Origin: Leptothrix cholodnii SP-6
Lineage (GTDB): Bacteria; Pseudomonadota; Gammaproteobacteria; Burkholderiales; Burkholderiaceae_C
Length of the DNA: 64,000 nucleotides
Direction of reading: 5' to 3'
Assembly: GCF_000019785.1 (NCBI RefSeq)
Contig: NC_010524.1
Coordinates: forward strand, 3,832,001 to 3,896,000
Shown here piece after piece: positions 1 through 8,713 of this stretch; position 1 is the first letter of the stretch; each line of letters opens with the position of its first letter. The position numbers and the translations under genes were made by a program. Below the pieces are notes generated by a model. That model had not been told where the DNA came from. It made no database searches and worked only from the letters and a program-made list of their open reading frames with translations.

Positions 1-1429
1 GACGGCGCCACTCCAGGCTCAGCAGCCGGCCGTCGTCGCCGCTGGGCTCCGAGCTCGAATAGGCGCGCACCGCCGAGGTGCCGCTGGCGAGGAACTTCTC
101 CGACGAATCGAGGTTGCCGCTGGCGAACTGGCCCGACAGCTGGGCCGACAGCGTGTTGACCCGGTCGATGCGCTGCAGGCGCGTCAGCGAGGCGTTGAGC
201 TTGCGGAAGCGGCCTTGCCGGTCGGGGCCGTTGGCGATCTGGTCGGACGCCAGGTCGCCGGCATTGCCGCCGAGATCGAGCCGGCCCAGCGTCAGGCCGA
301 GGCTGAACTGGGTGATGCCGCCGCCGAAGGCGTCGTCGAGCCATTCGCCGTCCAGGCCCAGGGTGTTCAGGTTCAGGCGCTTGTCGTTGAGCGCGATGCC
401 GGCCACGGCGTTGTCGAACCGCTTGCGGTCATGGCCAAAGGTGGCGTTGAGCTTGCCGGCGGTGCTGCGCAGCCAGGGGTAGTTCAGCGTCAGGCCCAGC
501 ACGCCGGCGCCGCCGGTGTAGCGGGTGCCCGACAGGCTGTAGCCGTAGTGCAGGCGCGAGGCCGAAGCGCCCACGCGCAGGCCGTCGTGGCCGACCGGCA
601 GGCTGTAGGCGGCGCGCCCGTAGGTCGAACCGCGACTGGTGTTGACCAGCACCTGCACCTGGTCGCCCAGGCCCAGCGGGCTGTTGACGGTGCCGCCCAG
701 CGTCAGACGCTCGGCGCCGCTGGCCTTGGAGCCGGCGTTGTCGATCTGGGCCAGGCCGGCGTAACGCGGGGTGTCCTGCACCGACACCACCAGGCGCGAC
801 TCGCCCGCCTTGTCGCCCGGTTCGAGCAGCGAACTCGCGCTCAGGCCCGGCATCTCGTTGAGCAGGCTGACGGCGCGCTGCACGTCGTCCGGCCGCACCG
901 GTTCGCCGATCTTCTGGCGTGCGCCCATGTAGGCCAGCACCTGCTCGTCCGACAGGTGTCGGCCCGCCTGCGGGCGGTCCACACGCACCGCGCCGAGGCG
1001 GCCTTCGAGCACCGCGATGGTGACCGCCCCGTCGCGGATGTCCTGGTCGGGCAGATAGGCACGCACCAGGAAACCGCGCTGGCGGTAGACCTCGGCCACC
1101 GCGTCGGCGGCGCGGCGCAGGTCGGCAAAGGTCGACGGCTTGCCGATCCAGGCGGCCAGCGCGGCCTGCAGGTCGGTCTCGGGCACCAGGGTCGCGCCGG
1201 TCAGGCGAAAGCTGCCGACCTGCACCCGCGCACCCTCGGCGGTGTCGGTCGGTCCCTGGGGCTTGGGGCTCGGCAGGGCCGGCGCCGGCCGAGGCGTCGG
1301 CTGGGTGCGCTCGACATCGAGCAGCAGGTTGCCCGCATCCGGCGCGGTCTGGGCCTGGGTCAGGGTGCACGCCAGCAACAGGCCGGCAGACAGGCCGCGA
1401 ACGGCGGGGGGCAAGGAGTTCATGGTCAT
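1..1429 (-). CDS. Two-partner secretion outer-membrane transporter (ShlB/FhaC/HecB family), 3' end outside window
   Basis: This is the outer-membrane TpsB pore that exports a large TpsA exoprotein (haemolysin or adhesin) across the outer membrane. About 476 codons are visible before the window edge; family members run about 550-600. The N-terminus starts MTMNSLPPAVRGL and reads as a signal peptide ending near AQA. A proline-rich linker follows, then a POTRA-like region (GSFRLTGATLVPETDLQ, then VYRQRGFLVRAYLPDQ and ITIAVLEGRLG-like strands), then beta-barrel sequence with LGLGDQVQV and aromatic/glycine repeats. Two adjacent ATGs (1429 and 1423) could serve as the start. No TpsA partner is visible upstream, so any partner gene must lie to the left of the window. 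Confidence 0.85.
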   Translation of the reverse strand, partial: MTMNSLPPAVRGLSAGLLLACTLTQAQTAPDAGNLLLDVERTQPTPRPAPALPSPKPQGPTDTAEGARVQVGSFRLTGATLVPETDLQAALAAWIGKPSTFADLRRAADAVAEVYRQRGFLVRAYLPDQDIRDGAVTIAVLEGRLGAVRVDRPQAGRHLSDEQVLAYMGARQKIGEPVRPDDVQRAVSLLNEMPGLSASSLLEPGDKAGESRLVVSVQDTPRYAGLAQIDNAGSKASGAERLTLGGTVNSPLGLGDQVQVLVNTSRGSTYGRAAYSLPVGHDGLRVGASASRLHYGYSLSGTRYTGGAGVLGLTLNYPWLRSTAGKLNATFGHDRKRFDNAVAGIALNDKRLNLNTLGLDGEWLDDAFGGGITQFSLGLTLGRLDLGGNAGDLASDQIANGPDRQGRFRKLNASLTRLQRIDRVNTLSAQLSGQFASGNLDSSEKFLASGTSAVRAYSSSEPSGDDGRLLSLEWRR

Positions 1430-1720
1430 TTCGGTGGTTTCGGCACCGGCCACGGCGCAGACGGCATGGATCGGGGGCGAAGACGTGGCGGGATGCGGCT
1501 CTGACAAAAATGAAAATCGCGCAAGCCAGTCTAGAAATACCCCTGCGAATCGATGGGTCGAACAGACTGGAGAAAACCTCGCAGTTGCCGATTCGGGCGG
1601 TATCGGTCGGGAATGCCCCCAACTGAAGGCCTGTCCGGGTCTTTCTTCGGGCCTTGGCATCAGGCATGCTTGGTTCCAATCGAAATCAGCCGCACTTGGC
1701 TTTCGTGTTTGGAGGTCCGC

Positions 1721-2734
1721 ATGAACCGCAGCCCGTCCACCGATCTGGTCCCCACCCAGAACGCCCGCCCATCGGCGATCCCGATCGCCCAGATGCGTCA
1801 CCTCTACCGTCTCGACGAGGTCGAGAAGCGGCTCACCAAGCTGCCGACCAAGGAGCATGAGCACCTGCGCGCCACCTACGAGCGCATGCTCGAGAAGGGC
1901 CCGGAGCGCTTCCAGGTCAAGCCCTCGTCGCTGCCGGCGATGGATCACCTGTACAGCACGCTGCCCAACTTCCATCCGGTGCTCGACGACGTCAAGCGCC
2001 AGCTCGCGCTGTGCGAGGACAGCCGCGACGCGCTCGAGATCACGCCGATGCTGCTGCTCGGCCCCCCGGGTGTCGGCAAGACCCACTTCGCCCGCGAGAT
2101 CGCCCAGCTGCTGGGCACCGGCATGGGTTTCCTGTCGATGAGTTCGCTGACCGCCGGCTGGGTGCTGTCAGGCGCCAGCTCGCAGTGGAAAGGCGCGCGG
2201 CCCGGCAAGGTGTTCGAGACGCTGGTCGACGGCTCGTACGCCAATCCGGTGATCGTGGTCGACGAGATCGACAAGGCCGGCGGCGAACACGCCTACGACC
2301 CGCTGGGCGCGCTCTACAGCCTGCTCGAGCACGACACCGCGCACAGCTTCGTCGACGAATTCGCCGAGGTGCCGATCGACGCCAGCCAGGTGATCTGGGT
2401 CGCCACCGCCAACGACGAGCGGTCGATCCCCGGCCCGATCCTCAACCGCATGAACGTCTACGAGGTGCACTCGCCCGACCGCGACGCGGCGCGCGCCATC
2501 GCGCTGCGGCTCTACCAGGGCATCCGCCAGTCGCACGACTGGGGCCAGCGCTTCGAGGCCGTGCCGTGCGACGACGTGCTCGACGCGATGGCCGCGCTCG
2601 CCCCGCGCGAGATGCGGCGCAGCTGGATGACCGCCTTCGGCAACGCCAAGCTGGCGCGCCGCGAGCGCATCGAGGTGGCCGACCTGCCCGATCAGGGTGC
2701 GGGCAAGCGCAACCCGATCGGCTTCGTGCACTGA
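1721..2734 (+). CDS. AAA+ ATPase, Lon/ClpX-like ATPase module
   Basis: A 337-residue cytosolic AAA+ ATPase. Walker A is GPPGVGKTHF near residue 115, Walker B is VIVVDEID near residue 180, and a sensor-1-like WVATAND follows; the closing region APREMRR is arginine-rich. The AAA core resembles the ATPase module of Lon, but there is no Ser-Lys protease domain and no Lon N-terminal domain. It may therefore act as a stand-alone unfoldase or remodelling factor; its substrate is unknown. The ATG at 1721 is chosen because GGAGG lies six bases upstream at 1711-1715; upstream in-frame sequence looks non-coding. It is divergent from the TpsB gene and ends at a shared hairpin. Confidence 0.75.
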   Translation: MNRSPSTDLVPTQNARPSAIPIAQMRHLYRLDEVEKRLTKLPTKEHEHLRATYERMLEKGPERFQVKPSSLPAMDHLYSTLPNFHPVLDDVKRQLALCEDSRDALEITPMLLLGPPGVGKTHFAREIAQLLGTGMGFLSMSSLTAGWVLSGASSQWKGARPGKVFETLVDGSYANPVIVVDEIDKAGGEHAYDPLGALYSLLEHDTAHSFVDEFAEVPIDASQVIWVATANDERSIPGPILNRMNVYEVHSPDRDAARAIALRLYQGIRQSHDWGQRFEAVPCDDVLDAMAALAPREMRRSWMTAFGNAKLARRERIEVADLPDQGAGKRNPIGFVH

Positions 2735-2757
2735 ATCAGACCGCGGCTCGAATCCCC

Positions 2758-2787
2758 GCCGGGCCGGCCGTCAGATGCCGGCCCGGC
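2758..2787. terminator. Bidirectional hairpin between convergent genes
   Basis: A perfect 11-bp stem (GCCGGGCCGGC pairing with GCCGGCCCGGC) encloses an 8-base loop between the stop of the AAA+ ATPase gene (2734) and the stop of the Crp-type regulator (2789). There is only a short TT run, so the termination role is inferred from position and stem strength. Confidence 0.65.
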
Positions 2788-2788
2788 T

Positions 2789-3544
2789 TCATTCCGGTGC
2801 ACGGTGCAGCACGCGCCGCAGGCCGGCCAGGTCGAGCACCCGCAGGCCGCCGTATTCGATGCGGATCAGGCCCTGCGCCTGCAGCGTCTTCAGCGCCTCG
2901 TTGACCCGCTGGCGCGACAGCCCGACCAGATACGCCAGCTCCTGCTGCGTGATGCGCAGCACCTCGCCCACGCCGGGGTAGAGCACCGGGTGGAACAGCG
3001 CGGCCAGGCCGCGCGCCACCTTGGTGTCGGGGTCGTTGAGGCGGTCGATCTCGCGCGCGGCGATGAACTGGCCGAGCCGCTCGTTGAGCTGGTTCATCAC
3101 GTAGCGGTTGAAGGCGATGCTGCGGTCGAGCAGCCACTCGAAGGTGGTGGCCGGCAAGCCCGCCACCACGCTCTTGCGCAAGGGCTCGATGTTGTAGCGG
3201 TAGACCTCGCGCTTGAGCAGCGTGCCCTCGCCGAACCAGGCGCCCGGCGGCACGCCGGTGAAGGTGATCGAGGTGCCGACCGAGCTGTCGTTGCTCATCT
3301 TGAGCAGGCCGTCGACCACGCCGAACCAGAAGCTCGCCGGCCGGCCGATCTTGCAGACGAAGTCGCCCACCGCCGCATCCACCACCTGCAGGTCGGCGAT
3401 CACCCGCTCGCGTTCGTCGACTGCCAGCACCCTCAGCCACGGCACCATCTCGAGTTCGTCGCGGGTGGCGGCGCGCGCGCGCTGGCGCAGCGGCTCGCGC
3501 GTCGGCCGCGATGCGGTCTGGAAGGAGGGGTCGACGGGGGCCAT
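2789..3544 (-). CDS. Crp/Fnr-family transcriptional regulator
   Basis: A 251-residue regulator with an N-terminal cyclic-nucleotide-binding-type beta-barrel (around VVDAAVGDFVCKIGRPASFWFGVVDGLLKM and PPGAWFGEGTLLKRE, residues about 40-110). A C-terminal winged helix follows (TQQELAYLVGLSRQRVNEALKTL, about 200-222). No N-terminal Fnr-type cysteine cluster is visible, so oxygen sensing through an Fe-S cluster is unlikely. The ATG at 3544 gives a normal family length. It is divergent from the CoA ligase/ABC importer operon, and two inverted repeats lie in the shared intergenic region. It is therefore a likely regulator of that operon, itself, or both; the effector is unknown. Confidence 0.85.
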   Translation of the reverse strand: MAPVDPSFQTASRPTREPLRQRARAATRDELEMVPWLRVLAVDERERVIADLQVVDAAVGDFVCKIGRPASFWFGVVDGLLKMSNDSSVGTSITFTGVPPGAWFGEGTLLKREVYRYNIEPLRKSVVAGLPATTFEWLLDRSIAFNRYVMNQLNERLGQFIAAREIDRLNDPDTKVARGLAALFHPVLYPGVGEVLRITQQELAYLVGLSRQRVNEALKTLQAQGLIRIEYGGLRVLDLAGLRRVLHRAPE

Positions 3545-3574
3545 GCCGGCGAGGTGACGCGTCCAAGTTGACGA

Positions 3575-3590
3575 GGCACTGACAAGTGCC
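3575..3590. promoter_or_regulatory. Inverted repeat, candidate operator
   Basis: GGCACT-GACA-AGTGCC is a perfect 6-4-6 palindrome located 31 bases upstream of the Crp-type regulator start codon. Its position suggests an autoregulatory operator, but this is not shown. Confidence 0.4.
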
Positions 3591-3634
3591 TGTGCAACAC
3601 ACCTGGGAAAGTCCCGCCCGGGGTGTCCCTTAGA

Positions 3635-3652
3635 TTGTCGTCCGGCCGACAA
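3635..3652. promoter_or_regulatory. Crp-like inverted repeat TTGTCG-N6-CGACAA
   Basis: An 18-base near-perfect palindrome with two 6-base arms and a 6-base spacer, the geometry used by Crp/Fnr-family dimers. It lies between the Crp-type gene (starts 3544) and the CoA ligase operon (starts 3738), about 85 bases before the operon's first codon. It is the best candidate site for the neighbouring regulator; binding is inferred. Confidence 0.5.
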
Positions 3653-3737
3653 CCTGACGTCAAACATCTGCCTACGATCGCGCACCATGCACCCCGGTGT
3701 GGTCACTGCCGACCCCACCGACCCGAGGAGATCACCG

Positions 3738-5684
3738 GTGTCCACCACATTCCCGCGCCTGCTGCTTGAACACGCCGCCCGACGCCCCGATGCGCCGGCG
3801 CTGCGCGAGAAGGAATACGGCATCTGGCAGACCTGGAGCTGGCGCCACCTGGCCGAGCAGGTGCGCCTGATCGCCGGCGGCCTGGCCGCGGCCGGCCTGC
3901 AGGCCGGCCAGCACATCATCGTGGTCGGCGACAACCGCCCACGCCTGAGCGCCACCATGCTCGCCGCACAGAGCCTGGGCGCGATCCCGGTGCCGCTGTA
4001 CCAGGACGCGGTGGCGGCCGAATTCGTCTTCCCGGTCAACAACGCCGAGGTCGCGTTCGCGGTGGTCGAGGACCAGGAACAGGTCGACAAGATGCTCGAG
4101 ATCCGCGAGCACTGCCCGCAGCTCGCGCACATCTGGTTCGACGATCCGCGCGGCCTGCGCAAGTACGACGAGCCCGGCCTGGCCTCGCTCGAGGCGCTGA
4201 TGGCCGAGGGCCAGGTGCATGCGCAGCGCCACGCCGGCTTCTTCGAGGCGGCGATCGAGCGCACCCGGGCCGACGACGTGGCGGCGATGTTCTTCACCTC
4301 CGGCACCACCGGCAACCCCAAGGGCGTGGTGCACACGCACGCGTCGCTGATCGACCGCTCCGGCGCCGGCGCGCGTTTCGACAAGCTGACCGAGCACGAG
4401 GAGGTGCTGGCCTACCTGCCGCCGGCCTGGATCGGCCAGAACTGCTTCAGCTACGCGCAGTGGCTGGTGTGCGGCTACGTCGTCAACTGCCCCGAGTCGG
4501 CCGCCACCGTGACGATCGACCTGAAAGAGATCGGCCCGACCTACTACTTTGCGCCGCCGCGCGTCTTCGAGGGCCTGCTGACCAGCGTGATGATCCGCAT
4601 GGAAGACGCCAGCCGCATCAAGAAGTGGCTGTTCGAGCGCTGCATGGCGCTGGCCCGCCGGGTCGGCCCGGCGCGCATGGACGGGCAACAGCTGGGCGCG
4701 CTCGACCGCTTCAAGTACGCGCTCGGCGACCTGTGCATCTACGGCCCGCTGCGCAACTCGCTGGGCATGAGCCGGGTGCGCGTGGCCTACACCGCCGGCG
4801 AGGCGATCGGGCCCGACCTGTTCACCTTCTACCGCTCGATCGGCATCAACTTGAAGCAGCTCTACGGCTCGACCGAGACCGCCGTGTTCGTCTGCCTGCA
4901 GCCCGACCACGAGGCCCGCGCCGACACGGTGGGCGTGCCGATCGAGGGCGTGCAGATCAAGCTGGCCGACAACGGCGAGATCCTGGTCAAGAGCGGCGGC
5001 CTGCTCAAGGAGTACTACAAGAACCCGGCCGCCACGGCCGAGGTGCTCAACGCCGAGGGCTGGTATCACACCAGCGACGCCGGCTTCATCGACGCGCACG
5101 GCCACCTCAAGATCATCGACCGCGTCAAGGACGTCGGCCGGCTGATGGGCGGCGCCAACGACGGCGCGATGTTCGCGCCCAAGTACGTCGAGAACAAGCT
5201 GAAGTTCTTCCCGTACATCAAGGAGGCGGTGGCCTTCGGCGACCGGCGCGAGCGGGTCTGCGCCTTCATCAACATCGACGTCGAGGCGGTCGGCAACTGG
5301 GCCGAAAAGCGCAACCTGCCCTACGCCGGCTACACCGACCTGGCGCAGAAGCCCGAGGTCTACGAGCTGATCCGCGACTGCATCGAGAAGGTCAACGCCG
5401 ACCTGGCGCAGGACACCTTGCTGACCGGCAGCCAGATCAGCCGCTTCCTGGTGCTGCACAAGGAACTCGACGCCGACGACGGCGAGATGACGCGCACCCG
5501 CAAGGTCAAGCGCGGTTTCATCAACGACAAGTACAAGGTGCTGGTCGACGCCCTCTACGACGGCAAGACCGAGCAGTTCATCGAGACGGTGGTGAAGTTC
5601 GAGGACGGCCGCAGCGGCAGCGTCTCGGCCACCTTGAAGATCGGCGACGCCCGGACGTTGCCGGCAGTGCGGAGGGCGGCATGA
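3738..5684 (+). CDS. AMP-dependent acyl-CoA synthetase/ligase (long-chain acyl-CoA synthetase-like)
   Basis: A 648-residue adenylate-forming ligase that should activate a carboxylic acid to its CoA thioester through an acyl-AMP. The AMP-binding P-loop FFTSGTTGNPKG is near residue 185, the adenine motif YGSTE near 375, and the hinge region TSDAGFIDAHGHLKIIDRVKD near 450. A GTG at 3738 is preferred because CGAGGAG sits seven bases upstream; an ATG at 3687 would add 17 unsupported residues. Its stop overlaps the next start (ATGA). Being the first gene of an ABC importer operon suggests that it activates the imported substrate. Long-chain fatty acid specificity is not demonstrated. Confidence 0.85.
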   Translation: MSTTFPRLLLEHAARRPDAPALREKEYGIWQTWSWRHLAEQVRLIAGGLAAAGLQAGQHIIVVGDNRPRLSATMLAAQSLGAIPVPLYQDAVAAEFVFPVNNAEVAFAVVEDQEQVDKMLEIREHCPQLAHIWFDDPRGLRKYDEPGLASLEALMAEGQVHAQRHAGFFEAAIERTRADDVAAMFFTSGTTGNPKGVVHTHASLIDRSGAGARFDKLTEHEEVLAYLPPAWIGQNCFSYAQWLVCGYVVNCPESAATVTIDLKEIGPTYYFAPPRVFEGLLTSVMIRMEDASRIKKWLFERCMALARRVGPARMDGQQLGALDRFKYALGDLCIYGPLRNSLGMSRVRVAYTAGEAIGPDLFTFYRSIGINLKQLYGSTETAVFVCLQPDHEARADTVGVPIEGVQIKLADNGEILVKSGGLLKEYYKNPAATAEVLNAEGWYHTSDAGFIDAHGHLKIIDRVKDVGRLMGGANDGAMFAPKYVENKLKFFPYIKEAVAFGDRRERVCAFINIDVEAVGNWAEKRNLPYAGYTDLAQKPEVYELIRDCIEKVNADLAQDTLLTGSQISRFLVLHKELDADDGEMTRTRKVKRGFINDKYKVLVDALYDGKTEQFIETVVKFEDGRSGSVSATLKIGDARTLPAVRRAA

Positions 5685-6475
5685 GCGGCACGAACGACAA
5701 AGAGATCGGCGACGTCATCCTCGACGTCAGGAACATCAGCCTGCGATTCGGCGGCGTCAAGGCGCTGACCGACATCAGCTTCAACGTGCGCGAGCACGAG
5801 GTGCGCGCCATCATCGGCCCCAACGGCGCGGGCAAGAGCTCGATGCTCAACTGCATCAATGGCGTCTATGCGCCGCAGGAAGGCAGCATCACCTTCCGCG
5901 GCCAGACCTTCGGCCACATGAACAGCCGCCAGGTAGCCGAGATGGGCGTGGCACGCACCTTCCAGAACCTGGCGCTGTTCAAGGGCATGAGCGTGATCGA
6001 CAACATCATGACCGGGCGCAACATGAAGATGAAGTGCAACCTGTTCCAGCAGGCGCTGCGCATCGGCGCGGCCGCCCGCGAGGAAGAGGCGCACCGCGCG
6101 CACGTCGAGCAGATCATCGACTTCCTCGAGATCCAGGCCTTCCGCAAGACGCCCGTGGGCCGTCTGCCCTACGGCCTGCAGAAGCGCGTCGACCTCGGCC
6201 GCGCGCTGGCGATGGAGCCGCAGGTGCTGCTGCTCGACGAGCCGATGGCCGGCATGAACGTCGAGGAGAAGCAGGACATGTGCCGCTTCATCCTCGACGT
6301 CAACGACGAGTTCGGCACCACCATCGTGCTGATCGAACACGACATGGGCGTGGTGATGGACATCTCCGACCGCGTCGTGGTGCTCGACTACGGCAAGAAG
6401 ATCGGCGACGGCACGCCCGATGAAGTGCGCGCCAACGAGGACGTCATCAGCGCGTACCTCGGCACGAGTCACTGA
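5681..6475 (+). CDS. livG: Branched-chain amino acid-type ABC transporter ATP-binding protein (LivG-like)
   Basis: A 264-residue ATPase of the HAAT importer class, at the cytoplasmic face of the inner membrane. Walker A is GPNGAGKSS near residue 45, the signature-equivalent segment is LPYGLQKRVDLGRAL, and Walker B is VLLLDEPMAGMN. The LivG hallmark long insertion (GRNMKMKCNLFQQALRIGAAAREEE) is present between Walker A and the signature. Its start overlaps the CoA ligase stop, so the two are translationally coupled. The LPYG signature replaces LSGGQ, as is common in LivG. The symbol refers to the family only; the substrate is probably not leucine, given the ligases around it. Confidence 0.85.
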   Translation: MSGTNDKEIGDVILDVRNISLRFGGVKALTDISFNVREHEVRAIIGPNGAGKSSMLNCINGVYAPQEGSITFRGQTFGHMNSRQVAEMGVARTFQNLALFKGMSVIDNIMTGRNMKMKCNLFQQALRIGAAAREEEAHRAHVEQIIDFLEIQAFRKTPVGRLPYGLQKRVDLGRALAMEPQVLLLDEPMAGMNVEEKQDMCRFILDVNDEFGTTIVLIEHDMGVVMDISDRVVVLDYGKKIGDGTPDEVRANEDVISAYLGTSH

Positions 6476-6481
6476 TGACCC

Positions 6482-6558
6482 CCACGCTTGCCACTTCGTG
6501 CGCTGCGCTGCCCCCCGAGGGGGCGCCAGTTGCCTTGGGGCGGCCCGGCGGCAACTGA
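6482..6558. repeat. REP-like intergenic repeat with C-run/G-run hairpin
   Basis: The gap between livG and livH holds the segment CTGCCCCCCGAGGGGGC followed by a CTTGGGGCGGCCCGGCGGC stretch. From memory, this combination recurs between genes in Comamonadaceae-like genomes. The core can fold (CCCCC-CGA-GGGGG). It interrupts an otherwise tightly packed operon and could act as an mRNA stabiliser or attenuator between ATPase and permease. I see no second copy in this window. Confidence 0.55.
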
Positions 6559-6574
6559 ACCGAGTAAAAACATC

Positions 6575-7504
6575 ATGGGCTTTTTCCTGGAAACCTTGTT
6601 CGGCGGCCTGATGGCGGGCATGCTGTATTCGCTGATCGCGCTCGGCTTCGTGCTGATCTACAAGGCCAGCGGCGTCTTCAACTTCGCGCAGGGCGCGATG
6701 GTGCTGTTCGCGGCGCTGGCCATGGCGCGCTTCGCGGAGTGGGCGCCCCAGCTGCTGGGCTTCGACAACAAGATCCTCGCCAACCTGATCGGCTTCGGCA
6801 TGGCGATGCTGGCGATGATCGCGGTGGCCTGGGTGATCGAGCGTTTCGTGCTCGGCAAGCTGGTCAACCAGGAAGGCATCACGCTGCTGATGGCCACGCT
6901 GGGCATCACCTACTTCCTCGACGGCTTCGGCCAGACGCTGTTCGGCTCGGACATCTACAAGATCGACGTCGGCCTGCCCAAGGACCCGCTGTTCCTGTTC
7001 GAGAGCGTGTTCCAGGGCGGCGTGCTGATCAGCCAGGAGGACCTCTACGCCGCGGTGATCGCCGCCGCGCTGGTGGCCGCGCTGAGCCTGTTCTTCCAGA
7101 AGACCGCCACCGGCCGCGCGCTGCGTGCGGTGGCCGACGACCACCAGGCGGCGCAGTCGATCGGCATCCCGCTCAGCCGCATCTGGGTCATCGTCTGGTC
7201 GGTCGCGGGCTTCGTCGCGCTGGTCGCCGGAATGATCTGGGGCAGCAAGCTGGGGGTGCAGTTCTCGCTCTCGCTGGTGGCGCTGAAGGCGCTGCCGGTG
7301 GTGATCCTGGGCGGCCTGACCAGCGTGCCCGGCGCCATCATCGGCGGCCTGATCATCGGCGTGGGCGAGAAGCTCTCGGAGGTCTACATCGGCCCGATGT
7401 TCGGCGGCGGCATCGAGATCTGGTTCGCCTACGTGCTGGCGCTGCTGTTCCTGGTCGTGCGGCCGCAAGGCTTGTTCGGCGAGAAGATCATCGACCGCGT
7501 CTGA
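6575..7504 (+). CDS. livH: Branched-chain amino acid-type ABC permease (LivH-like)
   Basis: A 309-residue inner-membrane permease with about eight hydrophobic segments. It starts MGFFLETLFGGLMAGMLYSLIALGFVLIYK, and GVFNFAQGAMV is the conserved LivH N-terminal region. The EAA-like loop for ATPase contact is ATGRALRAVADDHQAAQSIGIPLSRI near residues 175-205. An in-frame upstream ATG at 6488 lies inside the REP-like repeat and would add hydrophilic, unrelated sequence, so 6575 is chosen. It forms the membrane heterodimer with the LivM-like protein encoded next. Confidence 0.88.
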   Translation: MGFFLETLFGGLMAGMLYSLIALGFVLIYKASGVFNFAQGAMVLFAALAMARFAEWAPQLLGFDNKILANLIGFGMAMLAMIAVAWVIERFVLGKLVNQEGITLLMATLGITYFLDGFGQTLFGSDIYKIDVGLPKDPLFLFESVFQGGVLISQEDLYAAVIAAALVAALSLFFQKTATGRALRAVADDHQAAQSIGIPLSRIWVIVWSVAGFVALVAGMIWGSKLGVQFSLSLVALKALPVVILGGLTSVPGAIIGGLIIGVGEKLSEVYIGPMFGGGIEIWFAYVLALLFLVVRPQGLFGEKIIDRV

Positions 7505-7522
7505 GCACCCAAGGACAACAAC

Positions 7523-8587
7523 ATGATTTATCGTGAAAACGGTCAGTTCAAGACCAGCTACCGTGCCGACCAGCAGATCTTCCCGATCCGCCAGGACCGC
7601 ATCGCCGTGCTGCTGCTGCTCGCGTTCGCGGCGCTGGTGGTGCCGGCGATCGCGTCCGAGTACGTCTTCCGCGCCATCCTGATCCCGTTCCTGATCCTGT
7701 CGCTGGCGGCGCTGGGGCTGAACATCCTGGTCGGCTACTGCGGCCAGATCTCGCTGGGCACCGGCGCCTTCATGGCGGTGGGCGCGTATGCGGCCTACAA
7801 CTTCTCGGTGCGCATCGACGGCATGCCGCTGATCGCCGCGCTGCTGCTGGGCGGGCTGTGCGCCACCGGCGTGGGCGTGCTGTTCGGCATCCCGAGCCTG
7901 CGCATCAAGGGGCTGTACCTGGCGATGGCGACGCTGGCGGCGCAGTTCTTCACCGACTGGGCCTTCCTGCGCATCCGCTGGTTCACCAACGACTCGTCGT
8001 CGGGTTCGGTCAGCGTGGCCGGGCTCAACGTGCTGGGCATCCCGATCGACACCCCGGTGCAGAAGTACCTGTTCTGCCTGGCCTTCCTGAGCGTCTTCGC
8101 GCTGCTGGCCAAGAACCTGGTGCGCGGCAACATCGGCCGCGAGTGGATGGCGATGCGCGACATGGACGTGGCCGCCGCGGTGATCGGCATCCGGCCGATC
8201 TACGCCAAGCTCACCGCGTTCGCGGTCAGCAGCTTCATCGTCGGCGTGGCCGGCGGGCTGTGGGGCTTCGTGCACCTGGGCTCGTGGGAGCCGGCGGCGT
8301 TCTCGATCGACCGCTCGTTCCAGCTGCTGTTCATGGTGATCATCGGCGGGCTGGGCTCGATCATGGGCAGCTTCTTCGGCGCCGCCTTCATCGTGCTGCT
8401 GCCGATCCTGCTCGACAACGCGCCCTACTGGTTCGGCATCCCGATCGACACCGCCACCGCCGCGCACCTGACGTCGATGATCTTCGGCGCGCTGATCGTG
8501 TTCTTCCTGATCGTCGAACCGCACGGCCTGGCCCGGCTGTGGTCGATCGCCAAAGAGAAGCTGCGGCTGTGGCCCTTCCCGCATTGA
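7523..8587 (+). CDS. livM: Branched-chain amino acid-type ABC permease (LivM-like)
   Basis: A 354-residue inner-membrane permease and partner of LivH. It has about ten hydrophobic helices; LGLNILVGYCGQISLGTGAF near residues 68-90 is the typical LivM region, and the ATPase-contact loop contains GREWMAMRDMDVAAAVIGI. It starts 18 bases after livH. The N-terminus carries about 30 polar residues (MIYRENGQFKTSYRADQQIF) before the first helix, longer than in many LivM proteins. No promoter is visible before it, so it is read as part of the operon. Confidence 0.88.
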   Translation: MIYRENGQFKTSYRADQQIFPIRQDRIAVLLLLAFAALVVPAIASEYVFRAILIPFLILSLAALGLNILVGYCGQISLGTGAFMAVGAYAAYNFSVRIDGMPLIAALLLGGLCATGVGVLFGIPSLRIKGLYLAMATLAAQFFTDWAFLRIRWFTNDSSSGSVSVAGLNVLGIPIDTPVQKYLFCLAFLSVFALLAKNLVRGNIGREWMAMRDMDVAAAVIGIRPIYAKLTAFAVSSFIVGVAGGLWGFVHLGSWEPAAFSIDRSFQLLFMVIIGGLGSIMGSFFGAAFIVLLPILLDNAPYWFGIPIDTATAAHLTSMIFGALIVFFLIVEPHGLARLWSIAKEKLRLWPFPH

Positions 8588-8713
8588 CGCCGTCGCAGCG
8601 CCTGCGCCCCCGCACAAACCCCGACGGACGAATCGCCGCCTAGAGCGTTCTGAGTCTCACGTTCCCGTACCCGCACTGACGCGTGCGTTTCCCTAGACCC
8701 TCTGGAGACAAAC

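Noticed and set aside
5555..8617. A 1020-codon open frame on the minus strand opposite livG/livH/livM
   Set aside because: His/Asp/Gln-rich translation with no domains; it mirrors the strongly biased third positions of the real genes on the other strand.
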